From: Kaistia hirudinis
GTDB lineage: Bacteria; Pseudomonadota; Alphaproteobacteria; Rhizobiales; Kaistiaceae
DNA length: 64,000 bases
Direction of reading: 5' to 3'
Assembly (NCBI RefSeq): GCF_014196455.1
Contig: NZ_JACIDS010000003.1
Coordinates: forward strand, 744,001-808,000
The notes beneath the pieces are model-generated. The model ran no database searches. It worked only from the letters and a program-made list of their open reading frames with translations, and was not told the DNA's origin. A program made the position numbers and the translations under genes. This document shows positions 26,942-35,483 of this stretch, in pieces (the stretch's first letter is position 1; every line of letters begins with the position of its first letter).

Positions 26942-28918
26942 ATGAGTGCACTTTCCGCGCCGGCTGCTGCCGAGACACCGAGGGCCCGCTTCCGTCCGCC
27001 GGCCGTTCCCCAGGTCGATGTGCGCGGCTTCTGGGGCGCGCGTGTGGATGCCGTCGCCGACAAGACCGCCGATATTCTCTATGAGCGCTGCGTCGAGGCG
27101 GGCATGCTCGACCAGATCGATCCCGACCGGCCGGTGCCGGAGCTGCGCATTCCCTTCATGTCGATGTCGCCGGCGGCCATCGGCAAGCCGACCTTCACGG
27201 CCTCGACCGTGACGACGCAGATGTTCTGGGATTCCGACCTCGCCAAGACGATCGAGACGGCGGCCTATTCGCTCTATCGCAAGCCCAATCCCGCGCTCGA
27301 GGCGAAGATCGACGCGGTCATCGACATGTATGGCAAGCTGCAGCAGGAGGACGGCTATCTCTCCTCCTGGTACCAGCGCATGCAGCCGGGCCTGCGCTGG
27401 ACCAATCTGCGTGACTGCCACGAGCTCTATTGCGCCGGGCACCTGATCGAGGGCGCAGTCGCCTATTTCCAGGCGACGGGCAAGCGCAAGCTGCTCGACA
27501 TCATGTGCCGCTATGCCGACCATATCGACAGCCAGTTCGGTCCCGAGCCGGGCAAGAAGCGCGGCTATTGCGGGCATGAGGAGATCGAGCTCGCCCTCGT
27601 CAAGCTGGCGCGCGTCACCGGCAATGACCGCTATATGAAGCTCGCCAAATTCTTCATCGACGAGCGCGGCCAGCAGCCCCACTATTACGATCAGGAGGCG
27701 CGGGCCCGCGGCGCCGACCCGAAGGACTTCCACTTCAAGACCTATGAATACAACCAGTCGCACAAGCCGGTGCGCGATCAGGACAAGGTCGTCGGCCACG
27801 CCGTCCGCGCGATGTATCTCTATTCGGGCATGGCGGATGTCGCGACCGAGTTCGGCGACGATACGCTGCGCGTGGCGCTCGACCGGCTCTGGGACGATCT
27901 GAACAGCAAGCAGCTCTATGTCACCGGCGGCCTTGGGCCTTCGGAGGCCAATGAGGGCTTCACGTCGGATTATGATCTGCCGAACGAAAGCGCCTATGCC
28001 GAGACCTGCGCTTCCGTCGCCCTGATCTTCTGGGCCAATCGCATGCTCGGCATGGGCCCCAACCGCCGCTATGCCGACGTGATGGAGCGCGCGCTCTATA
28101 ACGGCTCGATCTCCGGCCTGTCGCTGGATGGCTCGCTCTTTTTCTATGAGAATCCGCTGGAGAGCCGCGGCAAGCACAATCGCTGGAAGTGGCATCGCTG
28201 CCCCTGCTGCCCGCCGAACATCGGCCGCATGGTGGCGTCGATCGGGTCCTATATGTACGGCCAGGCCGAGGGCGAGGCGGCGGTGCATCTTTATTGCGAC
28301 AGCACGGCGCGGCTCGATCTCGGCACCACGGCGGTCACGCTGACGCAGTCTACGAACTATCCCTGGGAGGGGGCGGTGCGGATCGATGTGGACGTGGCGA
28401 AGCCCGCGCACTTCGCTCTGCACCTGCGCATTCCCGGCTTCGCGGCGGGCGCTAGGCTGAGGCTGAACGGCGAGGCCGTCGATCTCGACCGCTCGGTCCA
28501 CGACGGCTATGCGACGATCACCCGCGAGTGGCACGCCGGGGACCGGATCGACCTCGAACTCGAACTCGTCATTGAGCGGCTCTATGCGCATCCCGATGTG
28601 CGCCAGGATGCGGGACGCGTCACGCTGAAGCGTGGTCCGCTCGTCTATTGCCTCGAGGGCGTCGACAATCCGGTCGGCCTCAACCGCATCTCCCTGCCGG
28701 CCGGCGCCGCCTTGCGGGCGCAAGCCGAGCCGGATCTGCTCGGCGGCGTGGTGACGCTGATCGGCGGGGCCGATGTCGATTCGACCGAGGATTGGGACGG
28801 GCAGCTTTATCGCAACGAGCCGCCGAAGCGTGAGCCGGTGACGATCAAGGCCGTGCCCTATTACGCCTGGGACAATCGCAGCCCCGGCGAAATGCTCGTC
28901 TGGCTTCGCCGCGGCTGA
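26942..28918 (+). CDS. GH127 beta-L-arabinofuranosidase
   Basis: A 658-residue glycoside hydrolase that removes beta-L-arabinofuranose from oligosaccharides such as those of plant hydroxyproline-rich glycoproteins. Active-site residues line up with the Bifidobacterium enzyme HypBA1: Glu338 (in EANEGF) as acid/base, Glu354 and Cys356 (in YAETCASVA), and Cys422/Cys423 (in HRCPCCPPNIGR) for zinc and the cysteine nucleophile. No signal peptide is present, so it should act in the cytoplasm on imported oligosaccharide. That fits its place as last gene of the importer operon, followed by a strong terminator. Confidence 0.9.
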   Translation: MSALSAPAAAETPRARFRPPAVPQVDVRGFWGARVDAVADKTADILYERCVEAGMLDQIDPDRPVPELRIPFMSMSPAAIGKPTFTASTVTTQMFWDSDLAKTIETAAYSLYRKPNPALEAKIDAVIDMYGKLQQEDGYLSSWYQRMQPGLRWTNLRDCHELYCAGHLIEGAVAYFQATGKRKLLDIMCRYADHIDSQFGPEPGKKRGYCGHEEIELALVKLARVTGNDRYMKLAKFFIDERGQQPHYYDQEARARGADPKDFHFKTYEYNQSHKPVRDQDKVVGHAVRAMYLYSGMADVATEFGDDTLRVALDRLWDDLNSKQLYVTGGLGPSEANEGFTSDYDLPNESAYAETCASVALIFWANRMLGMGPNRRYADVMERALYNGSISGLSLDGSLFFYENPLESRGKHNRWKWHRCPCCPPNIGRMVASIGSYMYGQAEGEAAVHLYCDSTARLDLGTTAVTLTQSTNYPWEGAVRIDVDVAKPAHFALHLRIPGFAAGARLRLNGEAVDLDRSVHDGYATITREWHAGDRIDLELELVIERLYAHPDVRQDAGRVTLKRGPLVYCLEGVDNPVGLNRISLPAGAALRAQAEPDLLGGVVTLIGGADVDSTEDWDGQLYRNEPPKREPVTIKAVPYYAWDNRSPGEMLVWLRRG

Positions 28919-28944
28919 CACCTCCCCGGACGCGACGAGACCGG

Positions 28945-28987
28945 CGCCGTGCCCCCAATGCCTCTGGCGTGGGGGCACGGCGTTTTT
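28945..28987 (+). terminator. Rho-independent terminator of the GH127 operon
   Basis: CGCCGTGCCCCCA (28945-28957) pairs perfectly with TGGGGGCACGGCG (28970-28982) over 13 bp, with a 12-nt loop and TTTTT at 28983-28987. It begins 27 bp after the GH127 stop. Confidence 0.9.
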
Positions 28988-29068
28988 CGCGTTTCGGCCT
29001 GTTGCTTTGCCGCAAGGCTGCCGTCACCATCCCGGCCCAACGGTTCGGGCGCTGAGGTGGGATATTCG

Positions 29069-29350
29069 ATGGTGCGGCTCGTGATCCTCTATCTCGTCGC
29101 AGGCATCGGGATCCTCTACCTGCAGCTCGCAAACGCCAAATGCACGACGCCGCTCGTGCTGGACGACGGCAAGGGCGCGGTCACCGCGCCGATCGATCTG
29201 ACCCGCCTCGGCAGCGATCGCGACTATCAATGGCGCGTCGGCAGCGACGTCGTCTTCTGGCTGCCCCGCCTGATCCACTTCGTGGTGCTCGGCGGCATGC
29301 CGGTGAAGGATTTCCTCTACGCGACGGACTGCGCGCCCGTCAGGACGTGA
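29069..29350 (+). CDS. Small membrane or exported protein of unknown function
   Basis: A 93-residue protein starting at ATG 29069 with GAGGTGG 8 bp upstream. The N-terminal helix (VRLVILYLVAGIGILYLQLA) would act as an uncleaved anchor or signal; a Cys at residue 25 and another near the C-terminus (TDCAPVRT) could form a disulfide. A second weaker hydrophobic segment (VVFWLPRLIHFVVLGG) follows. I do not recognise a family. Its last 11 bp overlap the 3' end of the convergent diguanylate cyclase gene. Confidence 0.55.
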   Translation: MVRLVILYLVAGIGILYLQLANAKCTTPLVLDDGKGAVTAPIDLTRLGSDRDYQWRVGSDVVFWLPRLIHFVVLGGMPVKDFLYATDCAPVRT

Positions 29351-30824
29351 GCGGCAGGTCGCGACCGCCGCTGAGGCCGAGATCGGCGTGATAGCTGCGC
29401 TTGGCCTCGTACATCGCGGCGTCGGCGCGACGGGCGACCTCTTCCATCCGCTCGCCGACATGCCGCGTGGCGGCACCGAGCGAGAGGGACAGTGGCTTGC
29501 CGGTGTGGAACTGATTGTTGAGGTCGAGCAGGCGGCGCACATTCTCCATGACGAGTCTGGTCTCGTCCTCATCCGCGCCCGGCAGGACGATCGCGAACTC
29601 GTCGCCGCCGATCCTGGCCGCGCTCCACGGCTTCTCGACGGACTTCGCCAGGATCTCGCCGACCCGGCGCAGCAGGTCATCACCCGCCGCATGGCCGAAC
29701 CGGTCGTTGGTCTCCTTCAGCTCGTCGAGGTCGACCATGACGATCGAGACGGGGAAGGGGGCGTTGCGCTGCAGCCGCGCAAGCTCGTCGATATAGAAGG
29801 AGCGGTTGTGCAGCTTGGTGAGCGCGTCGTGCTTGCCGAGGAATTCGAGATAGGCCTCAGCCGCCTTGCGCGCCGTGATGTCGGTCAGCGCCACCTGCAC
29901 CAGCGACCAGTCCTCCTCGTGCCCCGGCAGCACGGAGAATTGCAGCAGCAGATAGAGCTCCCGCCCGTCCAGAGCGTAGTTCACGACCTCGCGCAGCTGG
30001 AACAGCTTGCCGTTCCACAGATCGACCAGTTGCTCGCGGAAGTGACGCTCCATGTCGTCGCGAAACACGTCGCCGAGCCGCCGCAGCAAGGTCTGCATGT
30101 CCGGCGCCGCGAACAGGTCCAGCGTCTGCTGGTTCACGTCGATGACGCGGATCTCGCTCATGCAGCGCGAGACGAATTCCGGATGGACGTCGGTGAAGAC
30201 GCGAAAGTCGATGATGCCCCGCGCCCTGACATCGTCGATCAGCCGCTTGACCGCGCTGAAATCCTCGACCCAGAGCGACACGGGCGAATGCTGGAACAGG
30301 CCGCGGCCATAGTCGTTGCTGCGCTGGAGGCGGCGATAGGCGGTTTCGAGCGCCGTCACGTTCTCCGTCGAGACGAGGACATGGTCCCAGCTCGTCTCGG
30401 ATCCCGGCATTACGACGCCGCGCAGCTGGATGTCGAGCCGATCGCCGGCCAGCGTATAATTGACCGTCGTGCTGAAGAACTCGCGCTTGCCTTCCCAGAG
30501 CTGCACGAGCTCGGCGATATGCGTCTCGAACATGTCGTCGCGGAAGACGCGGCCGAGATTGGCCTCGAGTTCGGCAACGTCGCGCGCACCATAGAGGGCG
30601 AGCGTGCGCTGGTTGACCTTGAGCAGGCGGATCGAACGCGAGCAAAGCGCCACGCGCGCCCGATCCTCACGCAGGTGAAATTCGAGATCCGTTACACCGT
30701 GGGCGCGCCACTCACCGAACAGGCGCCGAAGTGCGCTGTAGTCTTCAAGCCAAAGCGCGATCGGGGCGAGATCAAAGGTGGCATCCACCATCGGCCCGCT
30801 CACAGCAGGAGTGTCCATCCGCAT
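29340..30824 (-). CDS. Diguanylate cyclase with tandem PAS-like sensor domains
   Basis: A 494-residue protein predicted cytoplasmic, with no membrane helix. Two copies of a PAS-like module (about residues 16-160 and 175-320) share PxxLWxEDxSA, INQ-type VNQxTLxL and VFRDDM segments. The C-terminal GGDEF domain (about 325-480) has HDALTKLHNRSFY, the magnesium site VMVDLDELKETND and an intact active-site loop RIGGDEFAIVLPG, so c-di-GMP synthesis from GTP is expected. The RxxD product-inhibition site normally five residues before GGDEF is absent (EKPW occupies it). No EAL domain is fused. The signal sensed is unknown. Confidence 0.9.
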   Translation of the reverse strand: MRMDTPAVSGPMVDATFDLAPIALWLEDYSALRRLFGEWRAHGVTDLEFHLREDRARVALCSRSIRLLKVNQRTLALYGARDVAELEANLGRVFRDDMFETHIAELVQLWEGKREFFSTTVNYTLAGDRLDIQLRGVVMPGSETSWDHVLVSTENVTALETAYRRLQRSNDYGRGLFQHSPVSLWVEDFSAVKRLIDDVRARGIIDFRVFTDVHPEFVSRCMSEIRVIDVNQQTLDLFAAPDMQTLLRRLGDVFRDDMERHFREQLVDLWNGKLFQLREVVNYALDGRELYLLLQFSVLPGHEEDWSLVQVALTDITARKAAEAYLEFLGKHDALTKLHNRSFYIDELARLQRNAPFPVSIVMVDLDELKETNDRFGHAAGDDLLRRVGEILAKSVEKPWSAARIGGDEFAIVLPGADEDETRLVMENVRRLLDLNNQFHTGKPLSLSLGAATRHVGERMEEVARRADAAMYEAKRSYHADLGLSGGRDLPLTS

Positions 30825-31044
30825 GGCGTCCTAAAAGACTTAAATCAGATCTGACGATATGCCTGCAGCCCGGCCCACCGATCGTGAGCCAGCTTTCGGC
30901 GACAAATGAACATGACTCGCGGCGAAATACAACTTTCGCTTTTCAGAAATAGCCCGGAGGCCGCGCCGCGGAAATGGCCGGTCGTCGCCGGCCGAGCCAT
31001 CCGCCAGCGTCGCGGCCGCCCTGGTTCTGGACGCGCCGATGGCC

Positions 31045-31794
31045 TCAGCCGCGGCCCGTAAACGGCATCTTGGTCGCCATGACCGTCATGGTGAGCACAT
31101 TGGCGTCAAGCGGCAGGCCGGCCATGTAGAGGACGGCGTCGGCGACATGCTTGACGTCGAAGGTCGGCTCGACCTTGATCGACAGATCGGGTTGGAGCAC
31201 GCCGCTTTTCATCTTGGCTGCCATCGGCGTCTCGGTATTGCCGATGTCGATCTGGCCGCAGGCGATGTCATATTTGCGCCCGTCCAGCGAGGTCGACTTG
31301 GTGAGGCCGAGCACGGCGTGCTTGGACGCCGTATAGGGCGCCGAATTCGGCCGCGGCGCCGTCGCCGAGATCGAGCCGTTATTGATGATCCGTCCGCCGC
31401 GCGGCACCTGATCCTTCATGATGCGGAACGCTTCCTGCGTGCAGTAGAAGACGCCGGAAATGTTCGTGTCGACGACTGCCTTCCACTGGGCCGGCGTCAG
31501 TTCCTCGAGCGGGATCGCCGGCGCGTTGGTGCCGGCATTGTTGAACAGGAGGTCGAGGCGTCCAAAGCGCGCCTTGATGGCGGCAAACAGCGCGGCAACC
31601 GAGTCCGGATCGGTCAGGTCGGCCGCGATCGCGACCATGCCGCGGCCGGTCTCGCTCGCCACGGCGTCCAGCGCCTCCTGGCGGCGCCCAGTGATGACGA
31701 CCTGGTAGCCGGCCCCCGCCAGCGCCTGCGCGACGGCCTTGCCGATCCCCGTGCCGCCGCCGGTGACGAGCGCGATCTTCCTGTCCTCGGACAT
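31045..31794 (-). CDS. Short-chain dehydrogenase/reductase
   Basis: A 249-residue classical SDR with TGGGTGIG (residues 11-18), the DL segment [12 protein letters not shown], catalytic Ser in NNGSISA and YTASK. The GRR after beta-2 ([11 protein letters not shown]) suggests NADP(H). The C-terminal region [12 protein letters not shown]-type ([29 protein letters not shown]) resembles SDRs of the YdfG/serine-dehydrogenase neighbourhood, though the substrate is unknown. It follows pyc on the same strand, but the hairpin at 31872-31900 lies between, so it is probably transcribed separately. Confidence 0.87.
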   Translation of the reverse strand: MSEDRKIALVTGGGTGIGKAVAQALAGAGYQVVITGRRQEALDAVASETGRGMVAIAADLTDPDSVAALFAAIKARFGRLDLLFNNAGTNAPAIPLEELTPAQWKAVVDTNISGVFYCTQEAFRIMKDQVPRGGRIINNGSISATAPRPNSAPYTASKHAVLGLTKSTSLDGRKYDIACGQIDIGNTETPMAAKMKSGVLQPDLSIKVEPTFDVKHVADAVLYMAGLPLDANVLTMTVMATKMPFTGRG

Positions 31795-31871
31795 TTCTCG
31801 TTTCTTCCCTTCTGCTCTTCAGGCCGCAGCGAGGCGGTGCTTCGATATGCCATAGCGGGCGGCGCAAACGC

Positions 31872-31900
31872 AAAGCGCCGGGGAGAGGCCCCGGCGCTTT
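31872..31900. terminator. Hairpin terminator downstream of pyc
   Basis: AAAGCGCCGGGG (31872-31883) and CCCCGGCGCTTT (31889-31900) form a perfect 12-bp stem with loop AGAGG, 25 bp after the pyc stop. The T-tract on the pyc strand is short (TTTGCGTTT), so efficiency is uncertain. Confidence 0.7.
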
Positions 31901-31925
31901 CTTTCTCCTGAGGACGTGCAGACCC

Positions 31926-34900
31926 TCAGCCGAAGACCGCGAGAAGGTCCTTCGCGTCGATCTGGCTGCCCGGATGCACGAGCACTTCGGCGATCGTGCC
32001 GTCGCGGTCGGCGTGGATGGCGGTCTCCATCTTCATCGCCTCGATGGAGAGCAGCACGTCGCCGGCCTTGACCTGCTGGCCCGCCTTGACAGCGAGCGTT
32101 GAGATCACGCCCGGCATCGGCGCCGCGACATGGTTCGGATTGCCTTCCTCGGCCTTGCGCTTGGCGGCGATCTTGCCGGCATTGGCCCGGTCCGGAACCT
32201 TGACGACGCGCGGCTGGCCGTTGAGCTCGAAGAACACGCGGATCAGCCCGTCATCATCGGCCTCGCCGATCGCCTGGCAGCGGATCAGCATGGTCTTGCC
32301 CTTTTCGAGCTCGACCGGGATCTCCTCGCCGACCGGCAGGCCGTAGAAATAGACGGCGGTCGGCAGCGCGCTCGTCGGGCCATAGGTGTCGAGCGCCTTG
32401 GCGAAGTCGGTGTAGACCTTCGGATACATGAGGTAGGAGGCGAGCGCGAAATCGTCGATCTCGCCGCCGCCCGACTTCTCTCGCGCCGAACGCCGTTCCG
32501 CCTCGATGTCGGCCGCCGGAATGAGCGAGCCAGGACGGGCGGTCGAGGGCTTCTCGCCCTTGAGGATCTTGGCCTGGATCGCCGGCGGCCAACCGCCCGG
32601 CGGCTGGCCGAGATCGCCGCGCATCATCTGCACGACGCTCTCGGGGAAGGCGATCTCCTTGCCCGGATTCTCGACATCGTCGACCGAGAGGTTCTGGCTC
32701 ACCATCATCAGCGCCATGTCGCCGACGACCTTGGAGGAGGGCGTGACCTTGACGATGTCGCCGAACATGCGGTTCACGTCGGCATAGGTCTGCGCGACCT
32801 CGTGCCAGCGCGTGTCGAGACCGAGCGAGCGGGCCTGTTCCTTCAGATTGGTGAACTGGCCGCCCGGCATCTCGTGCAGATAGACCTCGGATGCGCCGGC
32901 CCGCAGATCGCTCTCGAAGGCGACATACTGGCCGCGCACCGCTTCCCAGTAGAACGAGATCTTGCGGATCGCCGCCGGATCGAGCCCGGTATCGCGCTCG
33001 CCGCCCTTGAGCGCCTCGACGATCGAGCCGAGGCAGGGCTGCGAGGTCAGGCCGGACAGTGCGTCCATCGCCGCGTCCACCGCGTCGACGCCCGCCTCGA
33101 CGGCCGCGAGAACCGTTGCCGCCGAAATGCCGGATGTGTCGTGCGTGTGCAGATGGATCGGAAGGTCCGTCTCCTCGCGCAGCGTCGAGACGAGCAGGCG
33201 CGCGGCGGCCGGCTTCAGCAGGCCGGCCATGTCCTTGATGCCGATGACATGCGCACCGGCCGCCTCCAACTCCTTGGCGAGGGAGACGTAATATTTGAGG
33301 TCGTATTTCGGACGGGCGGAATCGAGGACGTCGCCCGTGTAGCAGATCGCCGCCTCGAGGATCTTGCCTTCCTCGCGCACGGCGTCCATCGACACGCGCA
33401 TGTTCTCGACCCAGTTCAGGCAGTCGAACACGCGGAAGAGGTCGACACCGCCGGCGGCCGCCTGCTTGACGAAGAACTTGACGACATTGTCGGCATAATT
33501 GGTGTAGCCGACGCCGTTCGCCCCGCGCAGCAGCATCTGCAGCAGGATGTTCGGCGCGCGCTCGCGGATCATGGCGAGCCGCTCCCACGGGTCTTCCGTC
33601 AGGAAGCGCATGGCGACGTCGAAGGTCGCGCCGCCCCAGCATTCGAGCGAGAACAGGCCCGGCAGCGCCCGTGAATAGGCATCGGCGATGCCGACAATGT
33701 CATGCGTGCGCATGCGCGTCGCCAGCAGCGACTGGTGCCCGTCCCGCATCGTCGTGTCGGTGACCAGCACGCGGGTCTGCTCGCGCATCCAGCGGGCGAC
33801 GGCCTCGGGGCCATGCGCTTCGAGGATCTGCTTGCTGCCCGGCGCCGGCGGCTCGTCATAATAGGGGACGACCTTGGCGAGCGCGTCGGCCTTCGGCTTG
33901 GTGCGCCCGCGCGTCTCGGGATGGCCGTTGACGGAGACGTCCGCGATATAGGTCAGCAGCTTGGTGGCGCGGTCGCGCCGGCGAACGGCGGCAAACAGCT
34001 CCGGCGTCGTGTCGATGAACCGCGTCGTATAGGAATTGTCGCGGAATTTCGGGTGGTTGATGATGTTGGCGACGAAGGTCAGGTTCGTCGCCACGCCGCG
34101 GATGCGGAACTCGCGCAGCGCGCGGTCCATGCGGGCGATCGCCTCCTCGGGCGTCGGCGCCCAGGCGGTGATCTTTTCGAGCAGCGGGTCGTAGAAGCGC
34201 GTGATCACGGCGCCGGAATAGGCGGTGCCGCCGTCGAGGCGGATGCCGAAGCCCGATGCCTCGCGATAGGCGGTGATGCGGCCATAGTCCGGGATGAAGT
34301 TCTGCTCCGGATCCTCGGTCGTGATCCGGCACTGCAGCGCATGGCCGTTCAAGCGGATGTCGGCCTGCTTCGGCACGCCCGATTGCGCCGTCCCGATCGC
34401 GGCGCCTTCGGCGATGCGGATCTGCGCCTTCACGATGTCGATGCCGGTCACCTGCTCGGTGACGGTATGCTCGACCTGGATGCGCGGATTGACCTCGATG
34501 AAGTAGAACTTGCCGGTGTCGGCATCCATCAGGAATTCGACGGTGCCGGCGCCGTAATAGTCCGCGGCGTGGCCGATCTTGATGCCGTAGTCGGTGATCT
34601 CCTTGCGCTCGCCCTCGGAGAGGTAGGGCGCCGGGGCGCGCTCGACGACCTTCTGGTGGCGGCGCTGCACCGAGCAGTCACGCTCGAACAGATGGACGAT
34701 ATTGCCGTGACGGTCGCCGAGGATCTGCACCTCGACGTGACGGGCGCGTTCCACCAGCTTCTCGAGATAGATCTCGTCCTTGCCGAAGGCGGCCTTCGCC
34801 TCGCGCTTGGCGGTCGTGACTTCCTTCAGCAGCGTCTCTTCGTCGCGGATGACGCGCATGCCGCGTCCGCCGCCGCCCCAGGAGGCCTTCAGCATCAGCG

Positions 34901-35366
34901 GATAGCCGACGCGCAGCGCCTCGGACTTGATCGTCTCGATGTCGTCTGGCAGCGGATCGGTCGCGGGCATCACCGGCACGCCGGCGGAAATGGCGAGATT
35001 GCGCGCGGCCACCTTGTTGCCGAGCATGCGCATCGTATCGGGGGAGGGCCCGATGAAGGTGATGCCGGCCTCGGCGCAGGCCTCGGCGAATTCAGGGCTT
35101 TCGGAGAGCAGGCCGTAGCCGGGGTGGATGGCATCGACCCGCGCCTCGCGGGCGATGCGGATGATGTCGGGGATCGAAAGATAGGCTTCGATCGGGCCGA
35201 GGCCCTTGCCCACCTGATAGGCCTCGTCCGCCTTGAAGCGGTGAAGCGCCAGCTTGTCTTCTTCGGCGAAGATGGCGACGGTCCGCAGTCCGAGCTCGTT
35301 GGCTGCCCGGAAGACGCGGATTGCGATTTCTGACCGATTGGCGACGAGAATCTTCTTGATGGCCAC
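31926..35366 (-). CDS. pyc: Pyruvate carboxylase
   Basis: A 1146-residue anaplerotic enzyme converting pyruvate, bicarbonate and ATP to oxaloacetate. Domains in order are biotin carboxylase (IKKILVANRSEIAIRVFRA, ATP-grasp LMLKASWGGGGRGMRV, FIEVNPRIQVEHTVTE), the carboxyltransferase barrel (VLVTDTTMRDGHQSLLATR, with HLHTHDTSG metal site), the allosteric/PYC-OADA region and the C-terminal biotinyl domain with EAMKMETAI, biotin Lys about 1112. Start GTG 35366 was chosen: GGGGGA lies just upstream and the product then begins like Rhizobium etli pyruvate carboxylase. The longer frame from 35462 adds 32 Arg-rich residues. Confidence 0.96.
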   Translation of the reverse strand: MAIKKILVANRSEIAIRVFRAANELGLRTVAIFAEEDKLALHRFKADEAYQVGKGLGPIEAYLSIPDIIRIAREARVDAIHPGYGLLSESPEFAEACAEAGITFIGPSPDTMRMLGNKVAARNLAISAGVPVMPATDPLPDDIETIKSEALRVGYPLMLKASWGGGGRGMRVIRDEETLLKEVTTAKREAKAAFGKDEIYLEKLVERARHVEVQILGDRHGNIVHLFERDCSVQRRHQKVVERAPAPYLSEGERKEITDYGIKIGHAADYYGAGTVEFLMDADTGKFYFIEVNPRIQVEHTVTEQVTGIDIVKAQIRIAEGAAIGTAQSGVPKQADIRLNGHALQCRITTEDPEQNFIPDYGRITAYREASGFGIRLDGGTAYSGAVITRFYDPLLEKITAWAPTPEEAIARMDRALREFRIRGVATNLTFVANIINHPKFRDNSYTTRFIDTTPELFAAVRRRDRATKLLTYIADVSVNGHPETRGRTKPKADALAKVVPYYDEPPAPGSKQILEAHGPEAVARWMREQTRVLVTDTTMRDGHQSLLATRMRTHDIVGIADAYSRALPGLFSLECWGGATFDVAMRFLTEDPWERLAMIRERAPNILLQMLLRGANGVGYTNYADNVVKFFVKQAAAGGVDLFRVFDCLNWVENMRVSMDAVREEGKILEAAICYTGDVLDSARPKYDLKYYVSLAKELEAAGAHVIGIKDMAGLLKPAAARLLVSTLREETDLPIHLHTHDTSGISAATVLAAVEAGVDAVDAAMDALSGLTSQPCLGSIVEALKGGERDTGLDPAAIRKISFYWEAVRGQYVAFESDLRAGASEVYLHEMPGGQFTNLKEQARSLGLDTRWHEVAQTYADVNRMFGDIVKVTPSSKVVGDMALMMVSQNLSVDDVENPGKEIAFPESVVQMMRGDLGQPPGGWPPAIQAKILKGEKPSTARPGSLIPAADIEAERRSAREKSGGGEIDDFALASYLMYPKVYTDFAKALDTYGPTSALPTAVYFYGLPVGEEIPVELEKGKTMLIRCQAIGEADDDGLIRVFFELNGQPRVVKVPDRANAGKIAAKRKAEEGNPNHVAAPMPGVISTLAVKAGQQVKAGDVLLSIEAMKMETAIHADRDGTIAEVLVHPGSQIDAKDLLAVFG

Positions 35367-35483
35367 GCATTCCCCCGATGTCGGTCCCTCACACGCTCCG
35401 GGACGTGACCTTATTCTTAGCCGGTTTGTGCGGTTGCGAAAAGCCGGATTGCCGCACTGCAATGTGAGGCGGCTATAGGGCGA

